64,000 nucleotides of DNA from Pseudanabaena sp. (GTDB taxonomy: Bacteria > Cyanobacteriota > Cyanobacteriia > Pseudanabaenales > Pseudanabaenaceae): positions 46,712 through 110,711 of the forward strand of contig QBMK01000013.1 in the NCBI GenBank assembly GCA_003249035.1, in the 5' to 3' direction. Position numbers and translations under genes: made by a program. Positions 26,273-35,922 of the stretch are shown piece after piece; positions within the stretch are counted from its first letter, which is position 1; each line of letters opens with the position of its first letter. The notes under the pieces were generated by a model. It worked only from the letters and a program-made list of their open reading frames with translations. It was not told the origin of the DNA and ran no database searches.

Positions 26273-27015
26273 TTATTCGTGAGTATTTTCAATAACTCAT
26301 CATTAAGCATTTTATAACCTTGGCTATTGAGATGCAGAATATCTCGGCTATAGATTTGGCGAACATTGCCACGCTCGTCTGCTAGGAGTGTCGCTGCATC
26401 CAGAATAATAACGCGATCGCTTTTGAGTGATTTGATAAATTGATTAATCTCAATAATCGCGCGATCGGCTTCTTCTGGCCAAGAAGCTCGCACTGATTGA
26501 GGTAACTCACTAGTCGGAAAAATCGTAGTTAGGATGACCGTTGCATTTAGTTCTTGGGTTAGTCTATTAACAATTTTTTGAATATTTTGTTTGCACTTAT
26601 TGATTATATTCCGCGATTCATTGGGAAAGGCAGCAAAATCTCTCAAGTCGTTCACACCAACTTGGACAACCACGATTTGAGGCGATAACGACGCAACATG
26701 AGCAGATAGTCTTCCTAATACTTGGTTAGTAGTTTGTCCGTTGATACCGCGATTGATAAACTCAAATGGGATATTAGCGATCGCTGGCCAAGCCACTGCA
26801 CGGGAGTCCCCAAAAAACACGACTAAAGGTTTGTTTAGATCGCGGTTTGAAAGATCGGGATTGGATGGATATGTTTTCAAGTCGTAGGGATCTAAGCCTT
26901 GAGATTCAGTCATACTATTTCTGGGAGAGCGATTGTCCAGCAACCAAAAATTTAGCCCAAAATATCCACAGATCAAAATAACAATGGTTGCGATCGCGAT
27001 GTAGATTTTGTTCAT
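26263..27015 (-). CDS. SGNH/GDSL-type esterase, membrane-anchored
   Basis: 250 residues. An N-terminal hydrophobic helix (about 4-26) suggests a signal anchor. Block I FFGDSRAVAWPAI (catalytic Ser), block II NRGINGQTTNQ, block III GVNDLRDF and block V DILHLNSQGY (Asp and His) define the SGNH hydrolase fold. Likely a periplasmic lipase or carbohydrate esterase. It follows the aminotransferase on the minus strand after a separate region, and is not obviously co-transcribed with it. Confidence 0.87.
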   Translation of the reverse strand: MNKIYIAIATIVILICGYFGLNFWLLDNRSPRNSMTESQGLDPYDLKTYPSNPDLSNRDLNKPLVVFFGDSRAVAWPAIANIPFEFINRGINGQTTNQVLGRLSAHVASLSPQIVVVQVGVNDLRDFAAFPNESRNIINKCKQNIQKIVNRLTQELNATVILTTIFPTSELPQSVRASWPEEADRAIIEINQFIKSLKSDRVIILDAATLLADERGNVRQIYSRDILHLNSQGYKMLNDELLKILTNKNP

Positions 27016-27029
27016 ATAAAGCTACCAAT

Positions 27030-27060
27030 AGAAAAAGCGGCGTAATACGCCGCTTTTTCT
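27030..27060 (-). terminator. Hairpin between the aminotransferase and SGNH genes
   Basis: Perfect 15-bp arms (27030-27044, 27046-27060) with a one-base loop and flanking A/T runs; lies directly downstream of the aminotransferase on the minus strand. Confidence 0.8.
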
Positions 27061-27076
27061 GTTCATTTTATAGATA

Positions 27077-28246
27077 TTAGAAATGTTTTTCGACAAATTG
27101 GCGAATGCGACCGCATCCTTCTCGAATCGTTCCTAAATCAGTAGCATAGGAAAGACGAATGCAATTGTCTAAACCAAACGCAATACCAGGAATCAGAGCT
27201 ACTTTTTCTGATTCTAGCAATTTGTCACAAAATTCCAGAGAAGGCATGTCGAAGGATTTGATGCTAGGGAATAGATAAAATGCGCCATCAGGTTTAGGGC
27301 AGGTAAGTCCTGGAATCGCAGTTAACAAGTCATACATGACATCGCGGCGTTCTTCAAAAGCTTTACGCATAAATTCTACACAGTCTTGTGAATCATTGAG
27401 CGCTGTAACAGCACCCCACTGTGCAAAAGTACAAATGTTCGAGGTACTATGTCCTTGAATCAGCGTAGCCGCCTTGATGATGTCAGGTGCGCCAGCCAAA
27501 TAGCCAACCCGCCAGCCTGTCATCGAGTATGCCTTGGCAAAACCGCTACTGATCAAAGTGCGATCATACATCGACTGACTCACCGCCGCGATACTTAGAT
27601 GAGTTGCCCCATCGTAGAGAATCTTTTCGTAAATCTCATCGGAGACGATGTAAACATGGGGATGTCGGTCAAGAACTTCGGCTAGAGCCTTGATTTCCGC
27701 AGGTGAGTACACCATGCCTGTAGGATTGGAAGGAGAATTGAGAACAAATAGCTTGGTTTTTGGAGTGATGGCAGCTTCTAATTGTTCAGGAGTGATTTTG
27801 TATCCAGTTTCTTCAGTTGTAATCACAAATACTGGTGTCGCCTCAGCAAGCTTTGCCATTTCTGGATAGCTCACCCAAAAAGGTACTGGAATAATTACTT
27901 CATCGCCCTCATCGAATATTGCCATCATCAGGTTGAAGAGCGAGTGCTTACCACCATTAGTGACGATGATTTGTTCGGGCTTGTAGGTTAAGTTATTGTC
28001 GCGAAGGAGCTTGTCAGCGATCGCTTGTTTCAGCTCAGGAATACCTGCGGCAGCAGTATATCGAGTCTTTCCTTGGTCGAGAGCTAATTTGGCAGCAGCC
28101 TTGATATGGTCGGGTGTATTAAAGTCTGGCTCACCAGCACTAAAGCTACAAATATCAATTCCACTAGCCTTCATCGCCTTAGCTTTTGCGTCGATCGCTA
28201 GAGTTAAGGAAGGCAGAATATTACGAAGTCGTTTTGCCAGTTGCAT
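27077..28246 (-). CDS. Class I PLP-dependent aminotransferase (aspartate aminotransferase type)
   Basis: 389 residues, full length for the AspC Ib group. N-terminal [37 protein letters not shown], the [12 protein letters not shown]sn block, SDEIYE and the PLP-Lys segment [19 protein letters not shown]. Group Ib enzymes of cyanobacteria use aspartate and sometimes prephenate. It runs on the minus strand and is monocistronic, with a terminator behind it. Confidence 0.93.
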   Translation of the reverse strand: MQLAKRLRNILPSLTLAIDAKAKAMKASGIDICSFSAGEPDFNTPDHIKAAAKLALDQGKTRYTAAAGIPELKQAIADKLLRDNNLTYKPEQIIVTNGGKHSLFNLMMAIFDEGDEVIIPVPFWVSYPEMAKLAEATPVFVITTEETGYKITPEQLEAAITPKTKLFVLNSPSNPTGMVYSPAEIKALAEVLDRHPHVYIVSDEIYEKILYDGATHLSIAAVSQSMYDRTLISSGFAKAYSMTGWRVGYLAGAPDIIKAATLIQGHSTSNICTFAQWGAVTALNDSQDCVEFMRKAFEERRDVMYDLLTAIPGLTCPKPDGAFYLFPSIKSFDMPSLEFCDKLLESEKVALIPGIAFGLDNCIRLSYATDLGTIREGCGRIRQFVEKHF

Positions 28247-28361
28247 TTTTTCTGGAGGAGCGGAGGCATCTTTATGGGATTAGCTTCGCATTGTATCAAA
28301 GCATACTTGCTAGAGTTTGCTAGATTTTTAACAATTTACGATTTAGCACAAATTTTAAAAC

Positions 28362-28403
28362 CCTACCTGTAGGAGCAATTCATGAATTGCCCCTACAGGT
28401 AGG
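28362..28403. terminator. 20-bp-arm palindrome after the hydroxyacid dehydrogenase gene
   Basis: Arms 28362-28381 and 28384-28403, one mismatch. The dehydrogenase stop codon (28393-28395) is inside the right arm. Confidence 0.75.
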
Positions 28404-29292
28404 CTCGGATCATCGCTTGTGTGCCTTGCTCAGAGCCTTGTCCATTATCAAGTTGACTGACTTTTTGGAAATTTTGCATAGCTAGAGCGATCGCAGGTAG
28501 ATCTACAGGAAAATCTAAATCTTGGCGATCGCTAATTTCTTGCACAAGTCTTAAGTCCTTGAGCATGTGTTTAATTGCAAACCCAGGCTGATAATCGCCC
28601 GTCGCAACCTTCATACCAAGGTTTGTTAAAGCCCAAGATCCTGCTGCCCCACTGCCACAAACATCGACTATCAATCGTGGATCAAGACCAATTTTCTCTG
28701 CAAACTGCATGGTTTCGCAAAGAGCTAGCATATAGACTGACACTAGAGTTTGATTGCAGAGCTTTACGGCTTGACCGCTACCGATCGCCCCGCAATGTTT
28801 AATATTGCTACCCATCGCCTCAAATAGATATAAACACTCCTGTAAATCTTTGGGAGTGCCGCCAACCATAAAAGTTAATGTGCCATTACGTGCGCCCACA
28901 TCGCCGCCTGACACTGGCGCATCCAAGAAGCGCAAACCGTCATGCATTAAGGCATTCCCAATTGCCTTCGCAGCATCACTGCCGATGGTGCTGGTATCGA
29001 TAAATAAGGTATTGGCTCTAGCAAAGTGCATCGCCCCATGATCGCCGATGAGTACCTCGGTGACATCAGGCACATCGCCTAGGCAAGAGAACACCACATC
29101 TGCTTCACCGACTGCATCTTCTAAGGATTTAGCTAATGTGCCGCCGACACTTGTAAATGTAGCGATCGTGGGGCGGTCTTTAGTACGATTCCAACCTAGT
29201 ACTGAATATCCACGTTTGACTAAGTTGGCAGCCATTGCCCCTCCCATTACTCCTAAACCAAGAAATGCGATCTTTTGAGTCATATTGTGCAA
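28393..29292 (-). CDS. Beta-hydroxyacid dehydrogenase, 3-HIBDH/GLYR family
   Basis: 299 residues. Rossmann start KIAFLGLGVMGGAMAANLVKRG (G-x-G-x2-G), the substrate motif FLDAPVSGGDVGARNGTLTFMVGG and GSGQAVKLCNQTLV with the catalytic Lys. These enzymes reduce succinic semialdehyde, glyoxylate or tartronate semialdehyde, or oxidise 3-hydroxyisobutyrate; the cyanobacterial type is usually glyoxylate/succinic semialdehyde reductase-like. It lies downstream of the alkane pair, separated by a repeat element. Confidence 0.9.
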   Translation of the reverse strand: MHNMTQKIAFLGLGVMGGAMAANLVKRGYSVLGWNRTKDRPTIATFTSVGGTLAKSLEDAVGEADVVFSCLGDVPDVTEVLIGDHGAMHFARANTLFIDTSTIGSDAAKAIGNALMHDGLRFLDAPVSGGDVGARNGTLTFMVGGTPKDLQECLYLFEAMGSNIKHCGAIGSGQAVKLCNQTLVSVYMLALCETMQFAEKIGLDPRLIVDVCGSGAAGSWALTNLGMKVATGDYQPGFAIKHMLKDLRLVQEISDRQDLDFPVDLPAIALAMQNFQKVSQLDNGQGSEQGTQAMIRAYL

Positions 29293-29334
29293 CTTATCAA
29301 AGCCTTACAAATTTACATCGCAATTGCTCTCTTT

Positions 29335-29436
29335 ATACCAAAACACTCAATGGCGTAGCCATTTTGTGTTTTTAAAACCCTTACAGGGTTTGGTTTTTAA
29401 TTCACAAAAGTGGACGACACTTTTGTGAATTGGTAT
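29335..29436. repeat. 102-bp dispersed element with terminal inverted repeats, copy A
   Basis: Starts ATACCAA and ends TTGGTAT. Inside are two hairpins, one around AATGGCGTAGCCATT and one around CACAAAAGTG/CACTTTTGTG, joined by a stretch with AAAACCCTTACAGGG. Copies at 52866-52968 (reverse orientation) and 42532-42735 (expanded) share ends and order. It has no coding capacity; a MITE-like element is the best reading. Confidence 0.75.
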
Positions 29437-29488
29437 TACATATTCACAAGTACTTAAAGTAACGGGAGCACATTTCACCGCCTTTACT

Positions 29489-30511
29489 TTATGAATTGAT
29501 TAGTGGTCTAAATCCGTGTTTGACAGAAACCACACCAATTTTGTCCATATTCTCAATACTGATTTGATTGCGTCCCCAAGAGAAGCTCGTATGCCAACCT
29601 TCAAACTCTAAGAGCATCGCTTCCGCAAAACAGGCAAAAAGCTGACGGGCAGGCGCAGTCATATTCACGATTTTCATGATCTTCCAGTCAATATCGAGAC
29701 TATGCTCAACAATGCCACCATCAATTACATGTAGTCCTTCTTCTTGAATTAGCGTAGACATATTTTTAGGATAGCCACCATCGATCAGAATGCAAGGACG
29801 CTTGAGCTTAGCAGGATCGATCGCCATGCCCTTCGCCATACTCGCCACCCATACGATAATGTCCGATTGCGGCAGAGCATCCTCCATCTCCACGACCTTT
29901 CCGCGTCCAAGTTGGGCTTGCAATTCTTGTAAACGTTCTTTATTACGGGCGACTAGCAATAATTCTTTGATGTTAGTTCTTGCATCTAGCCAACGACATA
30001 CGGCACTACCGATGTCACCTGTTGCGCCGCAAACAGTCACCGTGGCTTTAGCCAGATCAATACCAAATTTAAGGCTTGCCTCTTCGATCTGACGACAGAT
30101 GATGTAGGCGGTGTGGGTGTTGCCTGTGGTGAAGCGATCAAATTCTAGTTGAATGTTCCGCACGCTCGACATCTGACTGAGATTAAAGTTCTCGAAAATA
30201 ATCGACGAAAATCCCCCCAAGGCGGTGATATCGACATCATTTTTTTGGGCAAGCGCCATGGCGTTGAGGATCTTGCGAATAGCAGTTTTAATTTTGCTGC
30301 CAGCTAACATTTCCGGTAAAAAACAAGATTCTACATATAGCCCTTCGATCTGCTGACCAGTTGCGCTCGTAACTTTAATATGATCGACGATTTGAGGTGG
30401 GGCGCTACACCAAAATTCCAAACCTTGATCAGCATATTCGGGATAGCCTAATTCCCTTGCTACAGACTGAGCATGTTCAAGACTTGTCAAATGTCCTATA
30501 AGACCAAACAT
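29489..30511 (-). CDS. aar: Long-chain acyl-[acyl-carrier-protein] reductase
   Basis: 340 residues, the usual length. N-terminus [20 protein letters not shown] and the NADPH-binding motif [16 protein letters not shown] (about 161-176) with LLLVARN are typical; [12 protein letters not shown] is conserved in AAR. The enzyme reduces fatty acyl-ACP to fatty aldehyde. It is downstream of ado by about 70 bases on the same strand, so the two form the cyanobacterial alkane operon. The start gives the conserved N-terminus. Confidence 0.97.
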   Translation of the reverse strand: MFGLIGHLTSLEHAQSVARELGYPEYADQGLEFWCSAPPQIVDHIKVTSATGQQIEGLYVESCFLPEMLAGSKIKTAIRKILNAMALAQKNDVDITALGGFSSIIFENFNLSQMSSVRNIQLEFDRFTTGNTHTAYIICRQIEEASLKFGIDLAKATVTVCGATGDIGSAVCRWLDARTNIKELLLVARNKERLQELQAQLGRGKVVEMEDALPQSDIIVWVASMAKGMAIDPAKLKRPCILIDGGYPKNMSTLIQEEGLHVIDGGIVEHSLDIDWKIMKIVNMTAPARQLFACFAEAMLLEFEGWHTSFSWGRNQISIENMDKIGVVSVKHGFRPLINS

Positions 30512-30550
30512 CGATTGCGTTTACCAGTTACAGTTGTCAACAAAAAATGG

Positions 30551-30575
30551 CTAAACGCGCCATTGGCGCGTTTAG
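30551..30575 (-). terminator. Hairpin between ado and aar
   Basis: Perfect 11-bp arms (30551-30561, 30565-30575) with loop att in the 71-bp gap of the ado-aar operon. It may attenuate aar transcription rather than end it. Confidence 0.55.
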
Positions 30576-30582
30576 AAAATAA

Positions 30583-31278
30583 TTAAGCAGCGACCAAACC
30601 CATTGCTGACATTCTCATAATGTCGCGGGTATTGAAGCCGATTTTGCCTAAGCTTTCGCCATATTGAATCATGAAGTCTTCAACCAAAGCTTCTTTTTCC
30701 ATGCCAAGGACTTTGGCATCGGCTTCAACTTGGTTGAGCATTTTCCAGACGATAGGCAAGTTTTGGCGATTTGCCTGCTCTAGGGTTGCTTTGGAGTCTT
30801 CAAAATGATTGTGTAACCATTCTTCGCCAAAGTTTAGATGCAAGTATTCGTCTTTGACCACGCCTTCGGTGATCTTGCGTGCGAAAGGATCTGCAACCGG
30901 AATATAGATGTTGTAAGCAGCGATCGCAAAGCACTCGATGATAAGTGATTGGATAAGCAGACAAGTGACGATATCTCCTGTTGCAAATGCTTTTTGAAAA
31001 TTTCCATGCAGTTCAGCAAAGAATTTTTCCGCGAAATCCATGTCGGGGGTGACCTTGAGGTTCTTACCACAGGCGATAAAGCCTTTTTTGTGGCGATCCT
31101 CCATCTTTGCAAGTCTGGTAAAATCTTCCGTAGATTCGGGCAGTAGATCCCCTAATTGGAGATAGTTGCTGTAAGCCTCAGCTTCTCCTTCAATGACGAT
31201 CGCATTGATTCGACTGTAGGCATCGCGATAATTTTCTGTGTGATAGTCAATCGCTACAGCTTCGAGTGTTTGCCCCAT
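30583..31278 (-). CDS. ado: Aldehyde-deformylating oxygenase
   Basis: 231 residues. Ferritin-like di-iron protein; ligand motifs are visible: EGEAEAY (Glu), [10 protein letters not shown] (E-x2-H), [11 protein letters not shown] (Glu) and [13 protein letters not shown] (E-x2-H). It converts fatty aldehydes to Cn-1 alkanes plus formate using O2 and reduced ferredoxin. First gene of the ado-aar pair. Confidence 0.97.
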   Translation of the reverse strand: MGQTLEAVAIDYHTENYRDAYSRINAIVIEGEAEAYSNYLQLGDLLPESTEDFTRLAKMEDRHKKGFIACGKNLKVTPDMDFAEKFFAELHGNFQKAFATGDIVTCLLIQSLIIECFAIAAYNIYIPVADPFARKITEGVVKDEYLHLNFGEEWLHNHFEDSKATLEQANRQNLPIVWKMLNQVEADAKVLGMEKEALVEDFMIQYGESLGKIGFNTRDIMRMSAMGLVAA

Positions 31279-31364
31279 GTTTTGCCTCTTTAAATATCCC
31301 TGCTCAATAAAAGTTAATCTCTAGCTATTTTATGCTAAGTAGCACAGTGCAATAAAATTAAAAC

Positions 31365-31406
31365 CAGAAATGTGAGGCAGTGCTTTGCTCCGCCTCACAT
31401 TTTCTG
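31365..31406. repeat. Hairpin upstream of ado
   Basis: CAGAAATGTGAGGC (31365-31378) pairs with the complement at 31392-31406, with one extra T; the interior has GCTTTGC. It lies between ado and the MscS remnant. It could be a terminator for the remnant's old locus. Confidence 0.6.
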
Positions 31407-31434
31407 ACGTATACGATGCTTTGCGCCGCATATA

Positions 31435-31692
31435 TCAAGCTTTTTGAATTGTACTTACAACGCGGCGGTGTATTTCTATCATCTGGCTGATTTCATGGGC
31501 AAAACTAGGCTTGGCGATCGATCATTTGATTAACAGCACTTGCAGATAGCGTCATCACCTCTAAATCCTTGATCGCAGTTACTGATATCGGACTGTGCTC
31601 GCCGGAGAAAAGCGTCATCTCACCAAAAAACTCGCCAGTCTTGATTGTTAATAGCTCGTATTGGATATGCTCGCGATCGCTTACTGACATAA
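31435..31692 (-). pseudogene. Decayed 3' fragment of an MscS/cNMP channel gene
   Basis: About 255 bases match the 3' end of the channel gene at 38763-39018 closely (same MSVSDREH, GEFFGEMTLFSGEHSPIS and MTLSASAVNQMIDRQ coding segments). An extra T in AGGCTTGGCGATC shifts the frame just after NQMIDRQ, and the similarity stops abruptly upstream of MSVSDRE. No start or channel domain remains. Seen directly: a partial, frameshifted copy; a duplication followed by decay is the inference. Confidence 0.85.
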
Positions 31693-32132
31693 TCCAAGCA
31701 GGCTCCTATAAACATTGCAGAACGAAAACAACAAATACTACGGAACACAAAGCCCCAGTTTTCAGCCAGAACTGGGTGAAGCCTTAGGGCGAAAAATTTG
31801 TGACACTAACTAGAAATGGTATAGCAGACCTGATTAGGCTGACTGTGCTCTTACCTTCTATAGTCTGGACAGCTTTTTGTATCTCAACCTATAACGAAAA
31901 TTGAAAATATTGCTAACGGGAGGATTTAAGTAGATGACCATAATTAATTACACATCCAAACCCGTAACATTGCGACCCGAAGGGTCGCAATGTTACGGGT
32001 TTGGGTAATTTATTTTGCACAAGTACTTATTAGGGTTGTTCAAATATATAGCCAATCAACTGCTTATCTGCTAATAATATATTGGTAGCTTTAGTTACAG
32101 AATTTAAATTCAATTCGTGAATGTAAAAAATA
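31693..32132. other. 440-bp region with a short ORF and a 23-bp-arm palindrome
   Basis: Contains a strong Shine-Dalgarno stretch (GGGAGGAT) followed by a 24-codon ORF at 31934-32008. The second half of that ORF is made of the palindrome 31956-32004 (perfect 23-bp arms, loop gaa). Otherwise AT-rich DNA in front of the gene at 32133. The ORF may be the start of a lost gene. Confidence 0.45.
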
Positions 32133-32666
32133 ATGATTGGTCAACGTTGTCGAGCAATTGCCGTATTTTCCAATTTTGAGGCGGCAGGACAAGCATTATA
32201 TTCCCTGACTATGGCTGGATTTCCGCTCGCGAAAATTTTTTTGGTCGGTCGAGATATGAATGCTTGCATACAAAACGGGCAAATGGTGACCGTAAAACGA
32301 CCAATTGAAGAGAAATATGCTGGAACGATCTCAGGAACAGGATTGGGATTAAAAAAAGGGTGGTTAATTGGGAATGGTGTGGGCGGCACTGTTGGGCTTT
32401 GTTTGGGCATTGGGATTTTATCATTGCCAGGTGTAGGACAGATTGCCCTAGCCAATGCCGTTATTTTTACAATGATTAGCAGTGGCATTTTTACGGCAGC
32501 TGGAGGCTTGGTTGGCGCTTTAATCGGTCTAGTCGTAACCGAAAAGCAGGCTAATACCTATAACAAACTGATTGCTCAAGGTAAATATTTAATCGTGATG
32601 AATGGTTCCGAACTCGAACTCAAACGTGCCGAACAGATGCTCGCTTCCCAAGAAATTCGGAAATAG
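32133..32666 (+). CDS. Unknown protein with glycine-rich membrane hairpin
   Basis: 177 residues; no confident family. N-terminal 40 residues (CRAIAVFSNFEAAGQALYSLTMAGFPLAKIFLVG) resemble the ferredoxin-like start of general-stress 17M proteins, which take part in partner binding. Residues 65-135 are glycine-rich and hydrophobic (GTGLGLKKGWLIGNGVGGTVG, then AAGGLVGALIGLVV), suitable for one or two membrane hairpins of glycine-zipper type. The C-terminus again looks like an alpha/beta unit. Upstream of a pentapeptide gene, 65 bases apart, possibly in one unit. Confidence 0.6.
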   Translation: MIGQRCRAIAVFSNFEAAGQALYSLTMAGFPLAKIFLVGRDMNACIQNGQMVTVKRPIEEKYAGTISGTGLGLKKGWLIGNGVGGTVGLCLGIGILSLPGVGQIALANAVIFTMISSGIFTAAGGLVGALIGLVVTEKQANTYNKLIAQGKYLIVMNGSELELKRAEQMLASQEIRK

Positions 32667-32731
32667 CCACCTTGACTTGCTATATCAAAACACTATGATA
32701 AATTTATCCTAAAAAAAACCAGCAAACTCAA

Positions 32732-33865
32732 ATGCCCAAGCAGGATAAGAAAAAAACGATCCTAACAGCCGTATATCTGTTAGAAGCCTACCTAGCAGGG
32801 GAAAGAAGCTTTGAGTCTGTAAATCTTTGTGATATCAATCTCCAAAACGCTCAATTGGCTGGAATCAATTTGAAACAAGCTAATCTGTTTAGAGCAAATC
32901 TCCAAAATACAGTATTAGCGATCGCCAATTTAAGTGGCGCGGATCTAGTTCGAGCAAACCTCGTATCAGCTCGCTTAGATCGTTCTAACTTAGCTCGTGC
33001 CAATCTCTACCAAGCCGATCTGAGCGAAGCTAGTCTTATCAATACCAACCTGTCTCATGCAATTTGTGCATCTGCCAATTTGAGTCATGTAGATTTGAGT
33101 CAATCAAATTTACGATCGACCAATTTAAACCGCGCAAATCTGGATCAAGCCGATTTGACCCAAACAAATCTTCGAGAAGCAATTCTCGTCAAAGCATCGC
33201 TTAAACAAACAATTTTGAATCGAGCGAACCTAACCCAGGCAGACCTTCGCGAAGCTGATTTGACAGAAGCTCAATTGTATTTAGCTGTTTTAAGCAAAGC
33301 AAATCTTTCCAAGGCTAATCTCTCTAGGGCAAATTTAGATTCGGTTAATTTATTTGAAGCAAGATTGGAGGCGTCCTTATTTTCCAATGCCAATTTAGAG
33401 AATGCCAATCTAAGTCAGTGTTTTTTAATGGAGGCTAATTTAACAGAGGCAAATCTCTGCAAAGCTAACCTGAGCAAAGCGAATCTGAGCTCAACAATTT
33501 TGAGCCATGTCAATCTCCTCGGTGCAAATCTTTCGGGGGCAAATTTAGAGGGGGCAAATCTATCCGAATCTGATTGTTTCGGAGCGAACTTACAGGGGGC
33601 GAACTTATGTCAAGCAAACATAGAATCTGTCGATTTGAGAGAATCGGATCTGGCTAAAGCAAATTTAATAGGGGCAAATTTAGCAGGAGCAAATCTTTTT
33701 GGTTCTGAGTTATTGGATGCAAATTTGGCAGGAGCTAATCTAGCAGGAGCGAACTTATATAGGACAAAACTCGCTGGAGCCAATCTAAGGGGAGCCTATT
33801 ACGACGATCGCACGGAATTTAGTGCGAAATTTGAACCCGATCAAAAAGGAATGATTAAGCGCTAG
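32732..33865 (+). CDS. Pentapeptide-repeat protein
   Basis: 377 residues. After a 30-residue N-terminal helix (TILTAVYLLEAYLAGERSFESV), nearly the entire protein is A(N/D)LxX repeats (ANLFRANLQNTVLAIANLSG and so on) to about residue 355, which predicts a long right-handed quadrilateral beta-helix. There is no signal peptide or membrane segment. Some family members mimic DNA and bind gyrase, but most cyanobacterial ones have no known role. It converges with, and overlaps by 4 bases, the deacetylase gene on the other strand. Confidence 0.93.
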   Translation: MPKQDKKKTILTAVYLLEAYLAGERSFESVNLCDINLQNAQLAGINLKQANLFRANLQNTVLAIANLSGADLVRANLVSARLDRSNLARANLYQADLSEASLINTNLSHAICASANLSHVDLSQSNLRSTNLNRANLDQADLTQTNLREAILVKASLKQTILNRANLTQADLREADLTEAQLYLAVLSKANLSKANLSRANLDSVNLFEARLEASLFSNANLENANLSQCFLMEANLTEANLCKANLSKANLSSTILSHVNLLGANLSGANLEGANLSESDCFGANLQGANLCQANIESVDLRESDLAKANLIGANLAGANLFGSELLDANLAGANLAGANLYRTKLAGANLRGAYYDDRTEFSAKFEPDQKGMIKR

Positions 33866-34842
33866 TTATTCCATGTTTGCAAGACGTCGGAAATGCTATC
33901 GGCAATCAAGCGATAACTTTCAGGAGCATAGCCACCACTAAGTACCATTACTAAAGGAATACCCAAGTCACTTACCGTTTGAAAAACAAAGCGATCGCGT
34001 TCTAAAATCCCTCTTTCTGAAATTTTTAAACCACCAAGAAGGTCTCTCTCGTAAATATCAGTTCCTGCGTTATAAAAAACAATTTTCGGTAGCTCTTTCT
34101 CCCGTAAAAAAGCTGGTAATCTGTCTTTTAGTAATCCAAGATAGCGATCATCTTTCGTCCCCGACAGCAGCGGTATGGAGCAATCCACGCGCTCCCGAGC
34201 ATGGTTATCGTTAGGATAGATTTGCTGATTGTACATATCCAGAATTCGCACACTGGGATCGTCATAAAAGATTCTCGCTAAGCCGTTGCCCTGATGGGCA
34301 TCTAGATCGACGATCGCAACCCGATCATCGACATGAATCTTTTGCGATTGACGCAATGAATAAATGGCGATGGCAATATCGGAATAAATACAAAATCCTT
34401 CTCCGCGCTCTGCACTGGCATGATGATATCCGCCAGAGAGATTAATCGCGATGCCAAACTCTAGAGCCGCTTCGGATGCCATAATGGTTCCCGTAGTTGC
34501 CAGACGCATGGGCTTCAAAACTCTACTATCAAGGATACTAATCGGCAAAAATCCCAGCGAGTCTAACTCTAAAGACTTGGCAACAAAGTGCGATCGATGC
34601 AAATTCTTGAGATAGTCAGTTGTATGGACTACTTGCAACATTTCTGAAGTCACTGGAGACAATGGAGCTAAACTGTTAGCAATTAAGCGATCGCCAAAGC
34701 GATCGGCTAAAACTCGCCAAGTACGACTGTACTTACAACTGTCGAAAGGATGTAACTTCTCAAGTCCGAGAAATTGAATATCGTATCCTTGGGAATAGAC
34801 TACTTTAGGACTAATTGTGATTGAATTGATAGTCTGTTTCAT
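33862..34842 (-). CDS. Histone deacetylase/AcuC-family hydrolase
   Basis: 326 residues. Zn-hydrolase motifs: GGYHHASAERGEGFC (His-His pair), AIVDLDAHQGNGLARIF (Asp and His ligands) and YNAGTDIYERDLLGGLKISERGI (third Asp region) with LSGGYAPESY at the end. Bacterial members remove acetyl groups from proteins, polyamines or acetoin-pathway enzymes. Its ATG overlaps the stop of the upstream gene by 4 bases, so the pair is translationally coupled. It shares its stop region with the convergent pentapeptide gene. Confidence 0.92.
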   Translation of the reverse strand: MKQTINSITISPKVVYSQGYDIQFLGLEKLHPFDSCKYSRTWRVLADRFGDRLIANSLAPLSPVTSEMLQVVHTTDYLKNLHRSHFVAKSLELDSLGFLPISILDSRVLKPMRLATTGTIMASEAALEFGIAINLSGGYHHASAERGEGFCIYSDIAIAIYSLRQSQKIHVDDRVAIVDLDAHQGNGLARIFYDDPSVRILDMYNQQIYPNDNHARERVDCSIPLLSGTKDDRYLGLLKDRLPAFLREKELPKIVFYNAGTDIYERDLLGGLKISERGILERDRFVFQTVSDLGIPLVMVLSGGYAPESYRLIADSISDVLQTWNN

Positions 34843-35327
34843 CCCTCTTTCCTTTTGAGTTCTTTAGCATATTGCAAAATATTACTCGGCTGCCATGCCT
34901 CAACTTGTCCCATGGGAATTCCCATCCCCACATAGTCATCTACCTCAGCAAGAGGACGAAAAGAAGGTTGTAACCCCGAACCGAGATAGAGAGCATTAGC
35001 AATGATTGTAGAACAGTTAAACTCAGTTAACTCGTAAGATAGTTCGCTTGCCTGCACTTTTTCCCAGTACTTCTGAATCACTGACTCATTGAGCTTATTC
35101 AGTTCTACTACCACAGGTTCAAACTCCTCAGCGGCGCAATCAGCAGAATAGTTCCGATAGTACGGGCGACGTTTCACATTCATCGTTAGACTTCGGATAA
35201 TACTTCGGACAAATCCTTTCCTGCCTTGTCCTGGCCAAAAACTAATGTAGGTTTCATGCCCAACTTGCATAGAGGAATGTCCAACCTTTCCTCCCTTAGG
35301 AAGCCAAATATAAACCTTGGTACTCAT
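34839..35327 (-). CDS. Possible papain-fold (NlpC/P60-like) protein, unknown function
   Basis: 162 residues, not firmly recognised. It has an early His in GGKVGHSSMQVGHETYISF and a late Cys in LTEFNCSTIIANALYLGSG, spaced as in circularly permuted NlpC/P60 or YiiX-like hydrolases, where His precedes Cys. WPGQGRKGF and MGIPMGQVEAWQPSNIL flank these. No signal peptide. It overlaps the deacetylase gene by 4 bases, so the two are likely made together. A protease, amidase or acyltransferase role is only inferred. Confidence 0.5.
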   Translation of the reverse strand: MSTKVYIWLPKGGKVGHSSMQVGHETYISFWPGQGRKGFVRSIIRSLTMNVKRRPYYRNYSADCAAEEFEPVVVELNKLNESVIQKYWEKVQASELSYELTEFNCSTIIANALYLGSGLQPSFRPLAEVDDYVGMGIPMGQVEAWQPSNILQYAKELKRKEG

Positions 35328-35530
35328 AAAAACAGACTTTTGAACAATCTATGACAAACGGAATTATACTGAGTCAAGAGAATTGCGTAAGACAATACAC
35401 AAATAACCTACCTCCAATCTTAGAGGTTTATACAATATGATTTCAGATACATCTAATACTTTTACAGATATATATGAGATGCAATAATTCTAAGGGTAAA
35501 GCTTATCTTATAGTTTTCTAGCTGGTTTTG

Positions 35531-35851
35531 ATGAATTATCTAACAGGATTGATTTTTATTGCAGCTGCTTTGCTGGAAGTTGGCGGAGATGCCTTAATTC
35601 GCAAAGGTTTAGTTAGTAGTAATATTTCTCTAATAATTACAGGTTTTCTCACCCTTGGCTGCTATGGCTTAATGGTCAATCTCGTTAAATGGGATTTCTC
35701 AAAGTTGTTAGGTGTCTACGTTGCAGTCTTTGCAGTAATTAGTGTCTTATGGGGATATCTTATCTTCAAAGAGAATATTCCAAATTCTACTTGGATAGGA
35801 TTGGCAGTTATTGTGGCTGGCGGTGTAATTATTCAATCTGGAGTTAAATAA
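35531..35851 (+). CDS. Small four-TM transporter-like protein (SMR/DMT superfamily)
   Basis: 106 residues from ATG 35531; a TTG one codon earlier is not preferred. Four hydrophobic helices fill the protein. A Glu in helix 1 (AALLEVGGDALIRKG) matches the key acidic residue of SMR drug exporters, and helix 3-4 has VLWGYLIFKENIP. Similar proteins form half-size DMT transporters. Substrate unknown; no second subunit next to it. Confidence 0.7.
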   Translation: MNYLTGLIFIAAALLEVGGDALIRKGLVSSNISLIITGFLTLGCYGLMVNLVKWDFSKLLGVYVAVFAVISVLWGYLIFKENIPNSTWIGLAVIVAGGVIIQSGVK

Positions 35852-35922
35852 ATTAAGATTTGGTAATTAAACCCTAATACACCTTCCCATCCTCATGGAT
35901 CTTTTCTTAGTAAGAACTCTTG

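Noticed and set aside
31955..32008. CRISPR-like repeat
   Set aside because: It is one palindrome, not a spaced direct-repeat array. I saw no CRISPR array in the window.
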